Shown in pieces: positions 18,344 through 27,665 of a stretch of DNA of 64,000 bases. The notes beneath the pieces are model-generated. The model was given only the letters and a program-made list of their open reading frames with translations, was not told where the DNA came from and did no database searches. The DNA comes from an uncultured Christensenella sp. (GTDB taxonomy: Bacteria; Bacillota; Clostridia; Christensenellales; Pumilibacteraceae). Where the stretch lies: contig CAJTLV010000003.1 in assembly GCA_910577435.1 (NCBI GenBank), forward strand, positions 62,001-126,000, in the 5' to 3' direction. The translations under genes were made by a program, and so were the position numbers. Within the stretch, counting starts at the first letter, position 1. Each line of letters begins with the position of its first letter.

Positions 18344-18444
18344 GCGTTTTGAGTGTATGCCGCATAAATTATAGTTTTGCGATGGCGTTTTGTGCGGCAA
18401 AACGGCATTTATACGACCAATTCGGACAAACTGCATTCATTCGC

Positions 18445-18473
18445 TTGATTTCGGGTACGAAAATTGTTATAAT
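18445..18473 (+). promoter_or_regulatory. Predicted sigma-A promoter of the carbamoyltransferase gene
   Basis: TTGATT (18445-18450), 17-bp spacer, TATAAT (18468-18473). Transcription would start near 18480, before the ribosome site AGGGAG at 18503-18508. Confidence 0.75.
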
Positions 18474-18512
18474 ATATTAATGTCGACATTCGTTCGGCAT
18501 ACAGGGAGAAAT

Positions 18513-19460
18513 ATGGATATATCACTGTACAAGCCGAAGCGCAGGATCAAGCAAAAGCATTTGCTTCATCTCAAAGATTACTCCGCTACGGACATATACG
18601 AAATACTGTATCTGACGCAAAAACTGAAAAACGCTTTCCGTCACGGAAAAAAGCATAGATTACTTAAAAACAATACGCTCGCTATGATATTCTCCACACC
18701 GTCTACGCGCACGCGTTTGGCGTTTGAAACAGGCATACAACAGCTCGGCGGACGGTCCATTTTTCTGTCGGACGAAGATATGCAATGCTCTCGCGGCGAA
18801 TCGATGCACGATACGGCGCTTGTTTTGTCGCGCTACGGTATCGACGGCGCAGTGATTCGAACGCACGCGCAGAGCGACGTAGAGGAACTGGCAAAGTACG
18901 GGAACTTCCCCGTAATAAACGGTCTTACCGACTCTTTCGACCCTTGTCAGGCACTTTCCGATATATTCACGATATGGGAGACGTTCGGGCATTTGGAGGG
19001 CAAAAAGCTCGCCTACTTCGGCGACGGCAACAATACCGCAAACTCGCTAATGCTCGCAGGCGCTAAAACCGGAATGAAAGTATGCGTCTGTTCGCCTAAA
19101 GAATACGCGCCTGCCGAAGACATAGTAACGCTCGCCCGAAACTTCGGCGACGTAACGATAACGAACGATACCGAAGAAGCTGCCGCCGACGCAGACGTGA
19201 TATACACCGACGTATTCTTTTCTATGGGGCAAAAGCGCACCGCCGAAAAGGAAGCCGCGCTCGCGCCATATCAGGTAAATTCCAAGATATTACACGCCGC
19301 GCAAAAAGACGCGGTATTTATGCATTGTCTCCCCGCCCGTCGCGGCGAGGAAGTAACCGAATCCGTTATAGATTCCACGCACTCGATAATATTCGAGCAA
19401 GCCGAAAACAAGTTGCACGCGCAAAAAGCGGTAATGACGCTCCTTATGAATAAAAAGTAA
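18513..19460 (+). CDS. argF: Ornithine carbamoyltransferase-like protein
   Basis: 315 residues. Ornithine carbamoyltransferases make citrulline from ornithine and carbamoyl phosphate. Seen: carbamoyl-phosphate loop STPSTRTR (61-68), ornithine loop TDVFFSMG (232-239), and HCLPAR (271-276), all typical of OTC rather than aspartate carbamoyltransferase. Odd: the normally invariant HPxQ motif reads DPCQ (143-146), replacing the His that contacts carbamoyl phosphate. The frame is open 123 bases further up, but the ATG at 18513 has AGGGAGAAAT in front and starts at the usual place. No other arginine genes are near, so a catabolic or changed role is possible. Family sure, exact activity less so. Confidence 0.85.
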   Translation: MDISLYKPKRRIKQKHLLHLKDYSATDIYEILYLTQKLKNAFRHGKKHRLLKNNTLAMIFSTPSTRTRLAFETGIQQLGGRSIFLSDEDMQCSRGESMHDTALVLSRYGIDGAVIRTHAQSDVEELAKYGNFPVINGLTDSFDPCQALSDIFTIWETFGHLEGKKLAYFGDGNNTANSLMLAGAKTGMKVCVCSPKEYAPAEDIVTLARNFGDVTITNDTEEAAADADVIYTDVFFSMGQKRTAEKEAALAPYQVNSKILHAAQKDAVFMHCLPARRGEEVTESVIDSTHSIIFEQAENKLHAQKAVMTLLMNKK

Positions 19461-19556
19461 GGACTTGCCCAAACAAAAAACACCTTTACAAAAGATAACA
19501 GAACTTCATCTAAAACAGGGCTGAGACCCGAATAAAAAATTTACGAGGTAACTGTT

Positions 19557-20420
19557 ATGAACTTTATCATAGCCACAGATTCCACTTGCGATCTCCCCAA
19601 AGAGATGCTCAAAGAAATGGGCGTAGAGTCCCGCGATATGCTCTACTATGTCGACGACGTAGAATACGGCAAGGATGAAACGAACCAACTCGAATTCCAC
19701 GAATTCTACGAGAAAATGCGCGGCGGTGCGCGGACGAACACGTCTATGATCAACGAGGACACTGCACGCACTTTTCTCACAGAACTGCTGAAAAAGGGCG
19801 AAGACATTCTTTATTTGGCGTTTGCGAGCGCGTTATCCGGCACTTATAACAACTTTGTGCACGTCGCGGAAGAACTTAACGCCGCGAGCGAACACAAAAT
19901 ACACGTCGTCGACAGCAAGTGCGCGTCCGGCGGCGAAGGACTTTTCGTCACGCTCGTTGCGGAAAAACGCAAATCGGGCGCGAGTTTCGAAGAGACCTGC
20001 GAATACGCCGAATATATTCGCGATCATACAATACACTATTTTGTCGTAGACGATCTCAAATACCTCGCGCGCGGCGGTCGGCTGAGCAAAGGTTCGGCGT
20101 TTTTGGGTAACGTACTTAACATAAAGCCCGTACTGCACGTCGACGAGGACGGCAGGCTCATTCCCATCAAAAAAGTGTTCGGGCGCAAAAAATCGCTCAA
20201 AACGCTCGTCGATAAAATGGAAGAACGGTACAATAAAGAAAGCGACATAGTATACATCACGCACGGCGATTGCTACGACGACGCTAAGTACGTCGCCGAT
20301 GAAGTGACAGCAAAGTTCGGAATGCCCGTCAAAATTTTACCGCTCAGCTACGTAATAGGCAGTCACTCCGGTCCGGGTACGGTCGCTCTCTTCTTTACCG
20401 GCAACACGCGCGCGGAATAG
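19557..20420 (+). CDS. DegV family fatty-acid-binding protein
   Basis: 287 residues. DegV/FakB-type proteins bind a single fatty acid and can present it to the kinase FakA for phospholipid synthesis. Seen: the N-terminal TDSTCDLPKEM (7-17), a TNTSMIN segment with the conserved Thr/Ser pair (about 60-66), SALSGTYNN (about 88-96) and KYLARGGRLS (about 169-178), all family landmarks. The start ATG follows ACGAGGTAACTGTT. It is 96 bases after the carbamoyltransferase on the same strand and is followed by a strong terminator. No fakA is in the window. Family call secure. Confidence 0.93.
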   Translation: MNFIIATDSTCDLPKEMLKEMGVESRDMLYYVDDVEYGKDETNQLEFHEFYEKMRGGARTNTSMINEDTARTFLTELLKKGEDILYLAFASALSGTYNNFVHVAEELNAASEHKIHVVDSKCASGGEGLFVTLVAEKRKSGASFEETCEYAEYIRDHTIHYFVVDDLKYLARGGRLSKGSAFLGNVLNIKPVLHVDEDGRLIPIKKVFGRKKSLKTLVDKMEERYNKESDIVYITHGDCYDDAKYVADEVTAKFGMPVKILPLSYVIGSHSGPGTVALFFTGNTRAE

Positions 20421-20463
20421 TACGGGGTTAAGAATTCGAAGTTCGGAATAAATAATTTACAAG

Positions 20464-20502
20464 CAAAACCCCCGACGGCAGTCGATACCGTCGGGGGTTT
20501 TG
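20464..20502. terminator. Strong bidirectional terminator
   Basis: CAAAACCCCCGACGG (20464-20478) pairs perfectly with 20488-20502 around a 9-base loop: a 15-bp stem with A- and T-rich flanks. It serves both the DegV gene (+) and the convergent repeat lipoprotein (-). Confidence 0.92.
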
Positions 20503-20522
20503 TGTTGCGTTTGAATTTTGGA

Positions 20523-23348
20523 TTACGCGGTGATTTCTTCCCAAGTGACTGACTGTCCGTCATAAGAAATCGTCATAGTACGTTTGCCGTCTTGTATAGC
20601 GAAGTTGACTGCAAATTTACTCGGATAACTGGAACTGCCAACATATACTTCAAATACATCTACATTTATATCTGAAATATTTTGACCATTTTTATCAGTG
20701 GTAGCGCTTACCCCTGTCGAGGATTTGTAATAGATATAAATTAATAGTTTCTGTGTTCCTGTCGCATAATAAGCAGAAGCATAATAGAATGTATTCGTAG
20801 TTCCTGCCGTCGTAGTAGCGCTGATCGCGTTGTTATCCGCTTGCGCATCGGACACAGAAGCATACCCATATTTTACGGCACTTGATGAGTTGTTTGCACC
20901 TACAAAATCGGCAAATGTACCGCCCGCAGGCACGCTACCCTCTTCCGTCCAAGCGGCGACGAAAGTAACTGCGCCGGAAACGGGATAATTGCCCTTATAG
21001 ACCGTACCGTCGGCGCTGTCCTTGATCGTCCAACCGGCAAAAACAAAACCCTCTTTGGTAAGTCCGTCGCCGTTAGGCAACGCGATACTGCTACCGCCCG
21101 TACCGATAATGTCTGTCGGAGCCGTTCCCGTAACACCCTCGCCCAACTCGAACGAAATAGTGTAATCGATCGGCGGATTGCCGAAGATGTAGTCAACTTC
21201 GTCAACTGTTATAAGCACGTTAATGACATCGTTACCCGAAACATATTCAAGTTCGATCTCGTATGTTTCACCGCCTATTGCCAATTCTATTTTGTTGTAA
21301 TTATATCTTTGCGGGAAAGTATATGTTCCGCTTATATTGCCCAGCTTAGCACCGCCCTTGCCGTCGAAAGTGAGTTTGGTAGTTCCGTCTTTCGCAGTGA
21401 ATTCCAAAACATACCACTGATCGAGCGCATAATAATTTCCGGTTGCGTCGTCAAGTTCGAAATAGATTGTAGCATAACCGTCATAGTAGTCTATTACGGC
21501 AACATTTCCGTCAAGCTCGTAGGTATTATTATCGTATCCGTCCATCACGGCAATTCCGTTATCGAGCAACACGAGACTGCCGTAACCGCTTTCGTTTATG
21601 TCGCTATAAGACTTTTGGAATATCGGCGTAATCGCTATATTCGTCGTAACGTCTATTTTCGTATTGGGAGCGCAGTACGCGGTATATGTGCTGACTTTCC
21701 ATTTATGGAAAGTCCACCCCTCTTTCGCGAAAACCGTACCTGCGGCAAGCGTAACTTGTTCGCCGCGCGTAACTGTCGACACAGAGGGAACGTCGCCCGT
21801 CACGCCTGCGGGTTTTATATACGTCACAGTAAATTCCGCGCGCTCGTTTATGAATTCGCAATTATCGAGGAATTCGTCATCGGCGTCGCACAAAGACAGT
21901 TCGGAACCGTCCGCTTTTACGAGAATGTTCAGCGTGACGTCTTTGATAATCACTTCGTAATACAGCGCGTCGTTGCCGTACTTTGTCGGTCTGTATGCAT
22001 TATTATAAGGTGATTTCGTAATGCTCGCCGACGGTATTTCGTCAGGATCGCCCGCAGACAATTTATAGTATATTCTGTCGGTCGACGTATTCACCCACAG
22101 TTTGGAGATAGTGAATCCGCCCACCGTCAAGCCGCCTATTGGCGCATTCTTTTCGGGAACGGTGCAGTTGCCGACAAATTCCGTGCCCGTAGGTACTACG
22201 ACGGACGATATATCATCCTCCCAAACCGCATAGAACACGATGTTTTCACCCGAATTTGCGCGGTATGTCGTGCCGTGAACGTCGTAAATCAAATCTTCGT
22301 TACCCTTCGTTCCCCAGCATTTGAACACTTTGTTGTCGGGCGGAGTGAATGTGTTCTGCGGCAGTGTAATGATATATTGATTAAGGCGACTGTCATACGT
22401 AATATCGTCGTCGGAGATAACCGGAGCGCTGCCGGTGCCGTCGTTGGCGTCGAACGAAACAGTGGGCTTTACAGGCGCGACGGGAGCGAAAGCGCCGAAC
22501 CGATAGGTCGTGCTTGCATACGTAAAGTTTATCGTGAGCAAATCGCCCGTAAACGTTCCCGTAAAATTGCCTCCGCCGATAGAAATAGTTATCGACGTGC
22601 CGCTGAGAGTATAGGTCAGATCGGCTCGTCTTTCTTCGCCGTACAGCAGTCTGCCGGTGCCGCCTTCGTCAAGAACTATTATGCCTTTATAATCAAGCTC
22701 GTAAGCGCTGTAAAGTTCGGCAATCTCTTCGTATTGCGCTACGAACACGACGCTTGCGGTCAGGTCGTAATCATCGAAGAATGCATACACTTGATTAGAT
22801 GCGTCATTCTCTATTTTCCACCCGCAAATTTTGTATCCCGTTTCTATCGTCCATACGTCAAGATCCAGATCGTTCGCAACGGAGATGATACCGCCTACTC
22901 CTTTATTTTGTGTGATCGGAGTCCCCGTGCCGTGTTCTCCCGCTTTATAAGTAACGGTAAAATGCGTAGTCGGATCTGTCGGGTCGGTCGGGTCGGTCGA
23001 AGTTCCGTTTGCTTTCCACAGTGCGGTGAACGTAACGTCGTTTGCAGGCATTGTGAATTCGTCGCCCGCCGCATACTTGTTCGAGTTATAGCTCCAACCG
23101 TCAAACGTGCTGTCGACTTTGCTCATTTCGCCCTGTTGAGGAAGATCGAACTTCTCGCCGACTTCGTAACTAGCGCCCGTCGGGGCTGTTCCCGTACCCT
23201 CGCCCGTCGAGTAAGTAACGGTATACTTGACGGGATCGGTCGGATCGGTGTTATCGGTCGTTCCGTTGTCACAGCCGACAACGGCAAGCGACAATGCAAG
23301 CGCCGACGCGCCTAATATAGGTAAAAGGATCTTGCTTTTGGTATTCAT
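20523..23348 (-). CDS. Large lipoprotein with Listeria-Bacteroides (InlB B-type) repeats
   Basis: 941 residues. Signal peptide with lipobox LAVVGC (Cys26), then a DPTDP-rich linker and about five repeat units of the Flg_new / InlB B-repeat type: each starts YTVTY- or FTVTY-like, has a GxGTG segment and ends in W...G.....F.A.W (for example about residues 42-111, ending VTFTALWKA). Between repeats lie beta-rich segments that resemble lipocalin-like or unknown modules. Such proteins sit on the cell surface and are thought to bind partners or surfaces. It starts 27 bases after the stop of a larger paralogue upstream, so the two form an operon. Function beyond surface display is unknown. Confidence 0.85.
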   Translation of the reverse strand: MNTKSKILLPILGASALALSLAVVGCDNGTTDNTDPTDPVKYTVTYSTGEGTGTAPTGASYEVGEKFDLPQQGEMSKVDSTFDGWSYNSNKYAAGDEFTMPANDVTFTALWKANGTSTDPTDPTDPTTHFTVTYKAGEHGTGTPITQNKGVGGIISVANDLDLDVWTIETGYKICGWKIENDASNQVYAFFDDYDLTASVVFVAQYEEIAELYSAYELDYKGIIVLDEGGTGRLLYGEERRADLTYTLSGTSITISIGGGNFTGTFTGDLLTINFTYASTTYRFGAFAPVAPVKPTVSFDANDGTGSAPVISDDDITYDSRLNQYIITLPQNTFTPPDNKVFKCWGTKGNEDLIYDVHGTTYRANSGENIVFYAVWEDDISSVVVPTGTEFVGNCTVPEKNAPIGGLTVGGFTISKLWVNTSTDRIYYKLSAGDPDEIPSASITKSPYNNAYRPTKYGNDALYYEVIIKDVTLNILVKADGSELSLCDADDEFLDNCEFINERAEFTVTYIKPAGVTGDVPSVSTVTRGEQVTLAAGTVFAKEGWTFHKWKVSTYTAYCAPNTKIDVTTNIAITPIFQKSYSDINESGYGSLVLLDNGIAVMDGYDNNTYELDGNVAVIDYYDGYATIYFELDDATGNYYALDQWYVLEFTAKDGTTKLTFDGKGGAKLGNISGTYTFPQRYNYNKIELAIGGETYEIELEYVSGNDVINVLITVDEVDYIFGNPPIDYTISFELGEGVTGTAPTDIIGTGGSSIALPNGDGLTKEGFVFAGWTIKDSADGTVYKGNYPVSGAVTFVAAWTEEGSVPAGGTFADFVGANNSSSAVKYGYASVSDAQADNNAISATTTAGTTNTFYYASAYYATGTQKLLIYIYYKSSTGVSATTDKNGQNISDINVDVFEVYVGSSSYPSKFAVNFAIQDGKRTMTISYDGQSVTWEEITA

Positions 23349-23375
23349 AATAAACTCCTTTTGATAGACATCGAA

Positions 23376-26300
23376 TTATATTTTCTCGTAAGAGTAAGTA
23401 AACGTTGTTTTATCCTGCGACAGAGTAAGCGTAACGGTATATCTGTCGTTTTTGTACATTCGAACGAAAGTGAATACATTTTCGGACACTTGCGTAACGC
23501 TGTACATATAGTCGAGCGACGTTGCGGGAAGAAGCAAAAGATCGCTTCCGTCGTCCGCCTTGCCGAGTACCGCCTTTATCTCGCCGAACACATATATAGC
23601 GTTCGCCGTAAAGTGCAGTGTGATATTGCTTCCGTCGGAACAGGCGATGTTTCGAATGTAATATGCCGAACTCGCTTTTGTGTACGTAAACTTATTTCCG
23701 CTTTCGAGCGTTATCGTAATATCGTAACGCTTTCCGTCGGTATCCGTATAGCCGCGAATTATCTTCGTATTGTAACCGTTGATATAAAGCTCCGCCGCCA
23801 CGCCGTTAAACATTACCGTAGACGTGCCGCTGAAATTTTCGTAATGCTCGGGAAGGAGTACGGCGGGGTCGCATACGAGCGTGTACAAGTCGTCTGCGGA
23901 AGTGAACGTAACCGAATTGTCTATAATCTTCGTGAAGTTATACAGCATTGCGCCGTATCTGAACGATATTACGTCGTCTTGGATAGTGCCTACGATCGTG
24001 GCATATACGCCGCTTTCCCTGTCGTATTCGAGCAAGGTTATCGTCGTACCCTCCACTTTGTATATCATCACGCGCGATCCGGAAAGTATCGCTCTGCCGT
24101 CAAGTTCGAGGACGTCGGAGCCGTCCATATATATACCTTTTTCATCGCCCGACTCTATGTACAGCGAAGGACAATAGCTTGCGTATACGGGATTGTCGTA
24201 GAATTTTTTGGCGACGTCGAAATCGGCAACCTTGATGCGGAACGCTATGCAGCCGTTGAATATCTTTTCCGCCATTGCGGGCGGCTCGCTACCGATAAAT
24301 TCCAAGAATATAGGCGGATCGGATTCGTATATATTGCATTCCATAAACGCCATAGTGCCGATCGACTCTATGTTAGCGCCGACACGCACAAGCCTGAGTT
24401 TTTCGCATCCCTGAAACGCGTTATCGCCGACGGAGATCACGGCGGGAAGTTCGAGCGTGCCTTCCGCTTCGCCGCTGCCGACAAGCGATTCACAGCCCAA
24501 GAACGCGCCCGCGCCTATAATTTGCACGTTGTCCGCCTTGAACGTGTGCAAGTTGACGCAGTATTCGAACGCGCGATCGCCGATCTCGGTTACATTGTTC
24601 AGATCGACCGACGCTATAAAGTCGAGACCGAGAAACACGCCGTTTGCTATCTTCGTAACTTCGTCGGGGATAGTTATGGCAAGTTCGTTGCCGCTACCCT
24701 CTTGCTTGTTATAGCGAACAAGTACGTCGCCCTCTATCTCGAACTCTTCGAGCCGATTTACTTCCTCGTCGCCCTTGATCGCGTAAGGACACCCGACCCA
24801 CGCCGCTTTGTATGCGTCGACGCTGTTTTCGGGCACTACGATAAGGAAATCGCCTGCGGGCCAACGGAACGGGTTATTTGCAGCGAAGTCTTCCGCCGTA
24901 AAATCCAAGTTCATCGGCGTTTCGGACAGGAACGTCACGCGGTGCAATGTGTAGTTATTCTCGAAAGCACGCGCGCCGATCTCCGTAACGCTCGCGGGTA
25001 TAGTTACGTGCGTGACCGAAAATCCGCTGTCGACATCGTACTTGAACACCCCGTCCGCTATTCGCTCAACGTTATTCGGAATGACGATTACCGTAGAATC
25101 GCCGCGATACTCGACAAGCGTGCCGTTATCCACAACATATCCGTCGGCGTTCACCGCGAAAGTACCTGCGGCGAAGTCGACGTCGAAATACATCTTGCCG
25201 CCTGCCGTTGCCGTATCGCCGTCGTCGATAATCGGAATAAACGTAACAAGCGTTTTGCTTTCGTTTACAGAGTAGTAGCCGACAAGTTTTTGCCCGTTGA
25301 GTATAAAGTCGGCGTAAACGTAGCCGTCGAGATACAACGTGCTTTGCGCATTGTCGGGATCTGTAAACAGTTTTTCGAGCGACGGATCGTGTTCGATATA
25401 AACGGGGACATTGCCGCTCGCGTTATTTATCACATTGACGATAAAATCGAAGCCGTCCACGCCCGTCGTGATCGGATCGAAATGATATTCGCCGTAATAA
25501 TATTCGTCGCAACCGTCCGCGCCGTAATATATACCTTCGGCAATTACCTCGAACCTATCGGCGTCGGCGTTATATTCGTACCATACGGCGCCGCCGTAAC
25601 CGTTGAGATCGAGACGGTAATAATATTCGAGTTCGCCGTTACAGTAAAGCAGATACGAGCCGCTTTCATAACCCTGCTGTATGAAATAACCGTCGAATTC
25701 GGTATTTTCCACTCTGCGTCGCACCACAGTAAAGTACAGCATACGCGGCTCGCCGGCCTCGTCCTTTATCACGTTGCCCGTCATCGGATCGATAAACACG
25801 AACACATAATCGTCGTGTGCGGCGTCATATTCATAGTAACCGTATGCATAAACGCTTAATTGATCGCCGACCATAGTGACAATGGTCGAATTACCGTAAC
25901 CGTCCGTTCTCAGTATGTACTCGGCATAGCGGCGCTCGACGTGATCGTACATCAAATAACTGCCCGTAGTACCGTCGTTATACAAATATTTATCGTCGCC
26001 TACAAGTTTTGCGAAAACGTCGCCGCCGTCCGCCGCGTCGAACATAAACTGAACTTCATAATAGCCCGATTGCGTCTGCTCAACGAATCCGAGTTTGTTA
26101 ACAGCGCCGTCGCGAACGAGCGTCGCCGCGCCGAGACCTCTGCCTATAAGCGCGTCGTATACGTATATCTTATCGGTAACGGTTTCCAGAACGTCGGTAT
26201 AACGCTTCGCCCACTGCGCGTATAAAATTATATTTTTGTCTGCGAGTACAATGTCGTCGCCCGCAAAATACTGCCCGTCGTGACTGCCGTCGGTAAAGTA

Positions 26301-26822
26301 GAGCGGTCCGCTTCGGCTCGTTGTCCAACCCAGAAACATATACCCGTCGCCCGCACCGAAGTCACTGCCGTCCTTAACGGTGAACCTATCGCCCGTCTCG
26401 CCTTTGTGCGCGGTCAAATTACCGCTGTGCGGAACACCGACCAGATTGAATACGTACGTCACGCCGAACGTGCCGTCGGGATCTTCGGGGTCGATGACGT
26501 CCGCTTTCCACTGCGCCGTAAACGTAACGTCGTTCGACGGCATAGTATATTCGTCGCCTGCGGAATATGTATCCGTTCCGTCGTTCCAACCGTCGAATAC
26601 GTGGCCGTCGAAATTAAGTCCGTCCGGTTGCGGCAACTCGAACTTCTCGCCCGCTTCATAGTCGGCGCCGTTGGGCAGAGTTCCCGCCCCGTCGCCTGCG
26701 GAATATGTGACGGTATAAACCGAACGATCGGTGTCGTCGGTACAGCCTGTCGCAACAACCGTAGCAACAAGCGTCGCCACCGTAGCTATAATAGACAGAA
26801 TGATTTTTTTCGTTCTATTCAT
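23376..26822 (-). CDS. Large lipoprotein with InlB B-type repeats and BspA-type leucine-rich repeats
   Basis: 1148 residues. Signal peptide ending ATVVATGC (lipidated Cys27), an N-terminal Listeria-Bacteroides repeat very close to that of the downstream gene (YTVTYSAGDGAGTLPNGADY, residues 36-55), a second divergent repeat, a long tyrosine-rich beta region, then BspA-like LRR_5 units (NNVERIADGVFKY, ASVTEIGARAFENN, DEVTKIANGVFLG, TEIGDRAFEYC, ISVGDNAFQGC) in about residues 560-860, and a beta-rich C-terminus. BspA-type repeats mediate adhesion to host proteins or other bacteria in several gut species. The start ATG has GAGGATAAA in front. First gene of the two-lipoprotein operon. Confidence 0.88.
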   Translation of the reverse strand: MNRTKKIILSIIATVATLVATVVATGCTDDTDRSVYTVTYSAGDGAGTLPNGADYEAGEKFELPQPDGLNFDGHVFDGWNDGTDTYSAGDEYTMPSNDVTFTAQWKADVIDPEDPDGTFGVTYVFNLVGVPHSGNLTAHKGETGDRFTVKDGSDFGAGDGYMFLGWTTSRSGPLYFTDGSHDGQYFAGDDIVLADKNIILYAQWAKRYTDVLETVTDKIYVYDALIGRGLGAATLVRDGAVNKLGFVEQTQSGYYEVQFMFDAADGGDVFAKLVGDDKYLYNDGTTGSYLMYDHVERRYAEYILRTDGYGNSTIVTMVGDQLSVYAYGYYEYDAAHDDYVFVFIDPMTGNVIKDEAGEPRMLYFTVVRRRVENTEFDGYFIQQGYESGSYLLYCNGELEYYYRLDLNGYGGAVWYEYNADADRFEVIAEGIYYGADGCDEYYYGEYHFDPITTGVDGFDFIVNVINNASGNVPVYIEHDPSLEKLFTDPDNAQSTLYLDGYVYADFILNGQKLVGYYSVNESKTLVTFIPIIDDGDTATAGGKMYFDVDFAAGTFAVNADGYVVDNGTLVEYRGDSTVIVIPNNVERIADGVFKYDVDSGFSVTHVTIPASVTEIGARAFENNYTLHRVTFLSETPMNLDFTAEDFAANNPFRWPAGDFLIVVPENSVDAYKAAWVGCPYAIKGDEEVNRLEEFEIEGDVLVRYNKQEGSGNELAITIPDEVTKIANGVFLGLDFIASVDLNNVTEIGDRAFEYCVNLHTFKADNVQIIGAGAFLGCESLVGSGEAEGTLELPAVISVGDNAFQGCEKLRLVRVGANIESIGTMAFMECNIYESDPPIFLEFIGSEPPAMAEKIFNGCIAFRIKVADFDVAKKFYDNPVYASYCPSLYIESGDEKGIYMDGSDVLELDGRAILSGSRVMIYKVEGTTITLLEYDRESGVYATIVGTIQDDVISFRYGAMLYNFTKIIDNSVTFTSADDLYTLVCDPAVLLPEHYENFSGTSTVMFNGVAAELYINGYNTKIIRGYTDTDGKRYDITITLESGNKFTYTKASSAYYIRNIACSDGSNITLHFTANAIYVFGEIKAVLGKADDGSDLLLLPATSLDYMYSVTQVSENVFTFVRMYKNDRYTVTLTLSQDKTTFTYSYEKI

Positions 26823-26898
26823 TTTATCCTCGCATCGGACGCTTCCGTTTTCTTCGGCGCGTCTTATTTACGTTAATAAAATTAATAGCACGGAGTGC

Positions 26899-26986
26899 GC
26901 GGTCTTTATAAAATAAAGACCGCAGGGTACTTGTACCCTGCGGTCTTTATAAAATAAAGACCGCAGGGTACTTGTACCCTGCGGTC
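26899..26986 (-). repeat. Tandem 41-base repeat forming a double terminator
   Basis: Two exact 41-base copies (26899-26939, 26940-26980) plus a 6-base start of a third. Each contains GACCGCAGGGTAC / GTACCCTGCGGTC, a 13-bp stem with a 2-base loop (26918-26945 and 26959-26986). On the minus strand each stem is followed by TTTATTTTAT, so it is a duplicated intrinsic terminator for the yfbR-tkt unit, insulating the lipoprotein operon. The rest of gap 26823-27080 shows nothing else. Confidence 0.85.
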
Positions 26987-27080
26987 TCCTTTGACCATTT
27001 CACTTGGCTATTTTAATTATTTTACTACAATACGGCGCATATGTCAAGTGTTTTAGCGCACTTATGCGCGGCTACTTATT

Positions 27081-27665
27081 TTACCTGTCGAGCAAATCGT
27101 CCAAACTGCCGGAATACGCGGGTATAAATGTGTCCAAGAAATACCTTACGCACTTTTCCGGCGCGGCGTTCAACTCCTTGACCGTGACCTCGTATGCGCT
27201 CTTGAACTCGCTGTTGTTGACCGCAAGTTCCTCCACGCACTTTATCAACGCGCTGAGCTTATCCGCTCGCTTTACTATCGCATACTCATTGCACGATTTA
27301 TCGGGCTGAACATACGGAGCAAACGCCGTCTTCAACTCGTCGGGCAATGTGTCGATAAGTTTCCGTTCTGCGCGGTGTTCGATGTTTTTATATGCGCGGT
27401 TTATATCTGCGTCGTAATACTTGACGGGAGTCGGAAGATCGCCGGTGACTACTTCCGCAGACTCGTGGTACAGCGCAAGCACAGCCGCTTTTTCCGCGTC
27501 GAGATTGCCGCCGAACAACGCATTCTCGATGGTACACAGCGCGTGCGCTATCATCGCGACCTGCATTGTGTGTTGCGCCACGTCTTCGGTAGTGGTGTTA
27601 CGCATAAGCGACCATCTGCCGATCAGTTTCATTCTGTCCAAAAACGCGAAAAACTTACTCTGCAT
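27081..27665 (-). CDS. yfbR: YfbR-like 5'-deoxynucleotidase (HD family), HE variant
   Basis: 194 residues, close along its whole length to E. coli YfbR, which removes phosphate from deoxyribonucleoside 5'-monophosphates. Seen: FFAFLDRMKLIGRWSLMRN (5-23), QHTMQVAMIAHAL (31-43), the metal motif region YHESAEVVTGDLPTPVKY (66-83) and VKRADKLSALIK. Odd: the eponymous HD pair (H68-D69 in E. coli) is H67-E68 here. Glu can still bind a metal, but this is unusual. The start overlaps the end of tkt by 11 bases, so it is translated from the same mRNA. Family sure; activity with HE unproven. Confidence 0.88.
   Translation of the reverse strand: MQSKFFAFLDRMKLIGRWSLMRNTTTEDVAQHTMQVAMIAHALCTIENALFGGNLDAEKAAVLALYHESAEVVTGDLPTPVKYYDADINRAYKNIEHRAERKLIDTLPDELKTAFAPYVQPDKSCNEYAIVKRADKLSALIKCVEELAVNNSEFKSAYEVTVKELNAAPEKCVRYFLDTFIPAYSGSLDDLLDR

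Noticed and set aside
18092..18436. 114-residue frame on the minus strand
   Set aside because: It is the translation of the tRNA-Leu gene and its flanks.
19518..19529. GGGCTGAGACCC upstream of the DegV gene, like the core of a TPP riboswitch
   Set aside because: Only this short motif is present; the paired GAACCTGAT-type region and stems of a TPP aptamer are missing.
23361..25859. 832-residue open frame on the plus strand, and similar ones at 659-1660, 7092-8612 and 5157-6038
   Set aside because: They are in codon register with real genes on the opposite strand and read as Arg/Val/Tyr-rich nonsense without ribosome sites; codon avoidance explains them.
26899..26986. Possible CRISPR-like repeat array
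   Set aside because: The two units are adjacent without spacers and form terminator hairpins.
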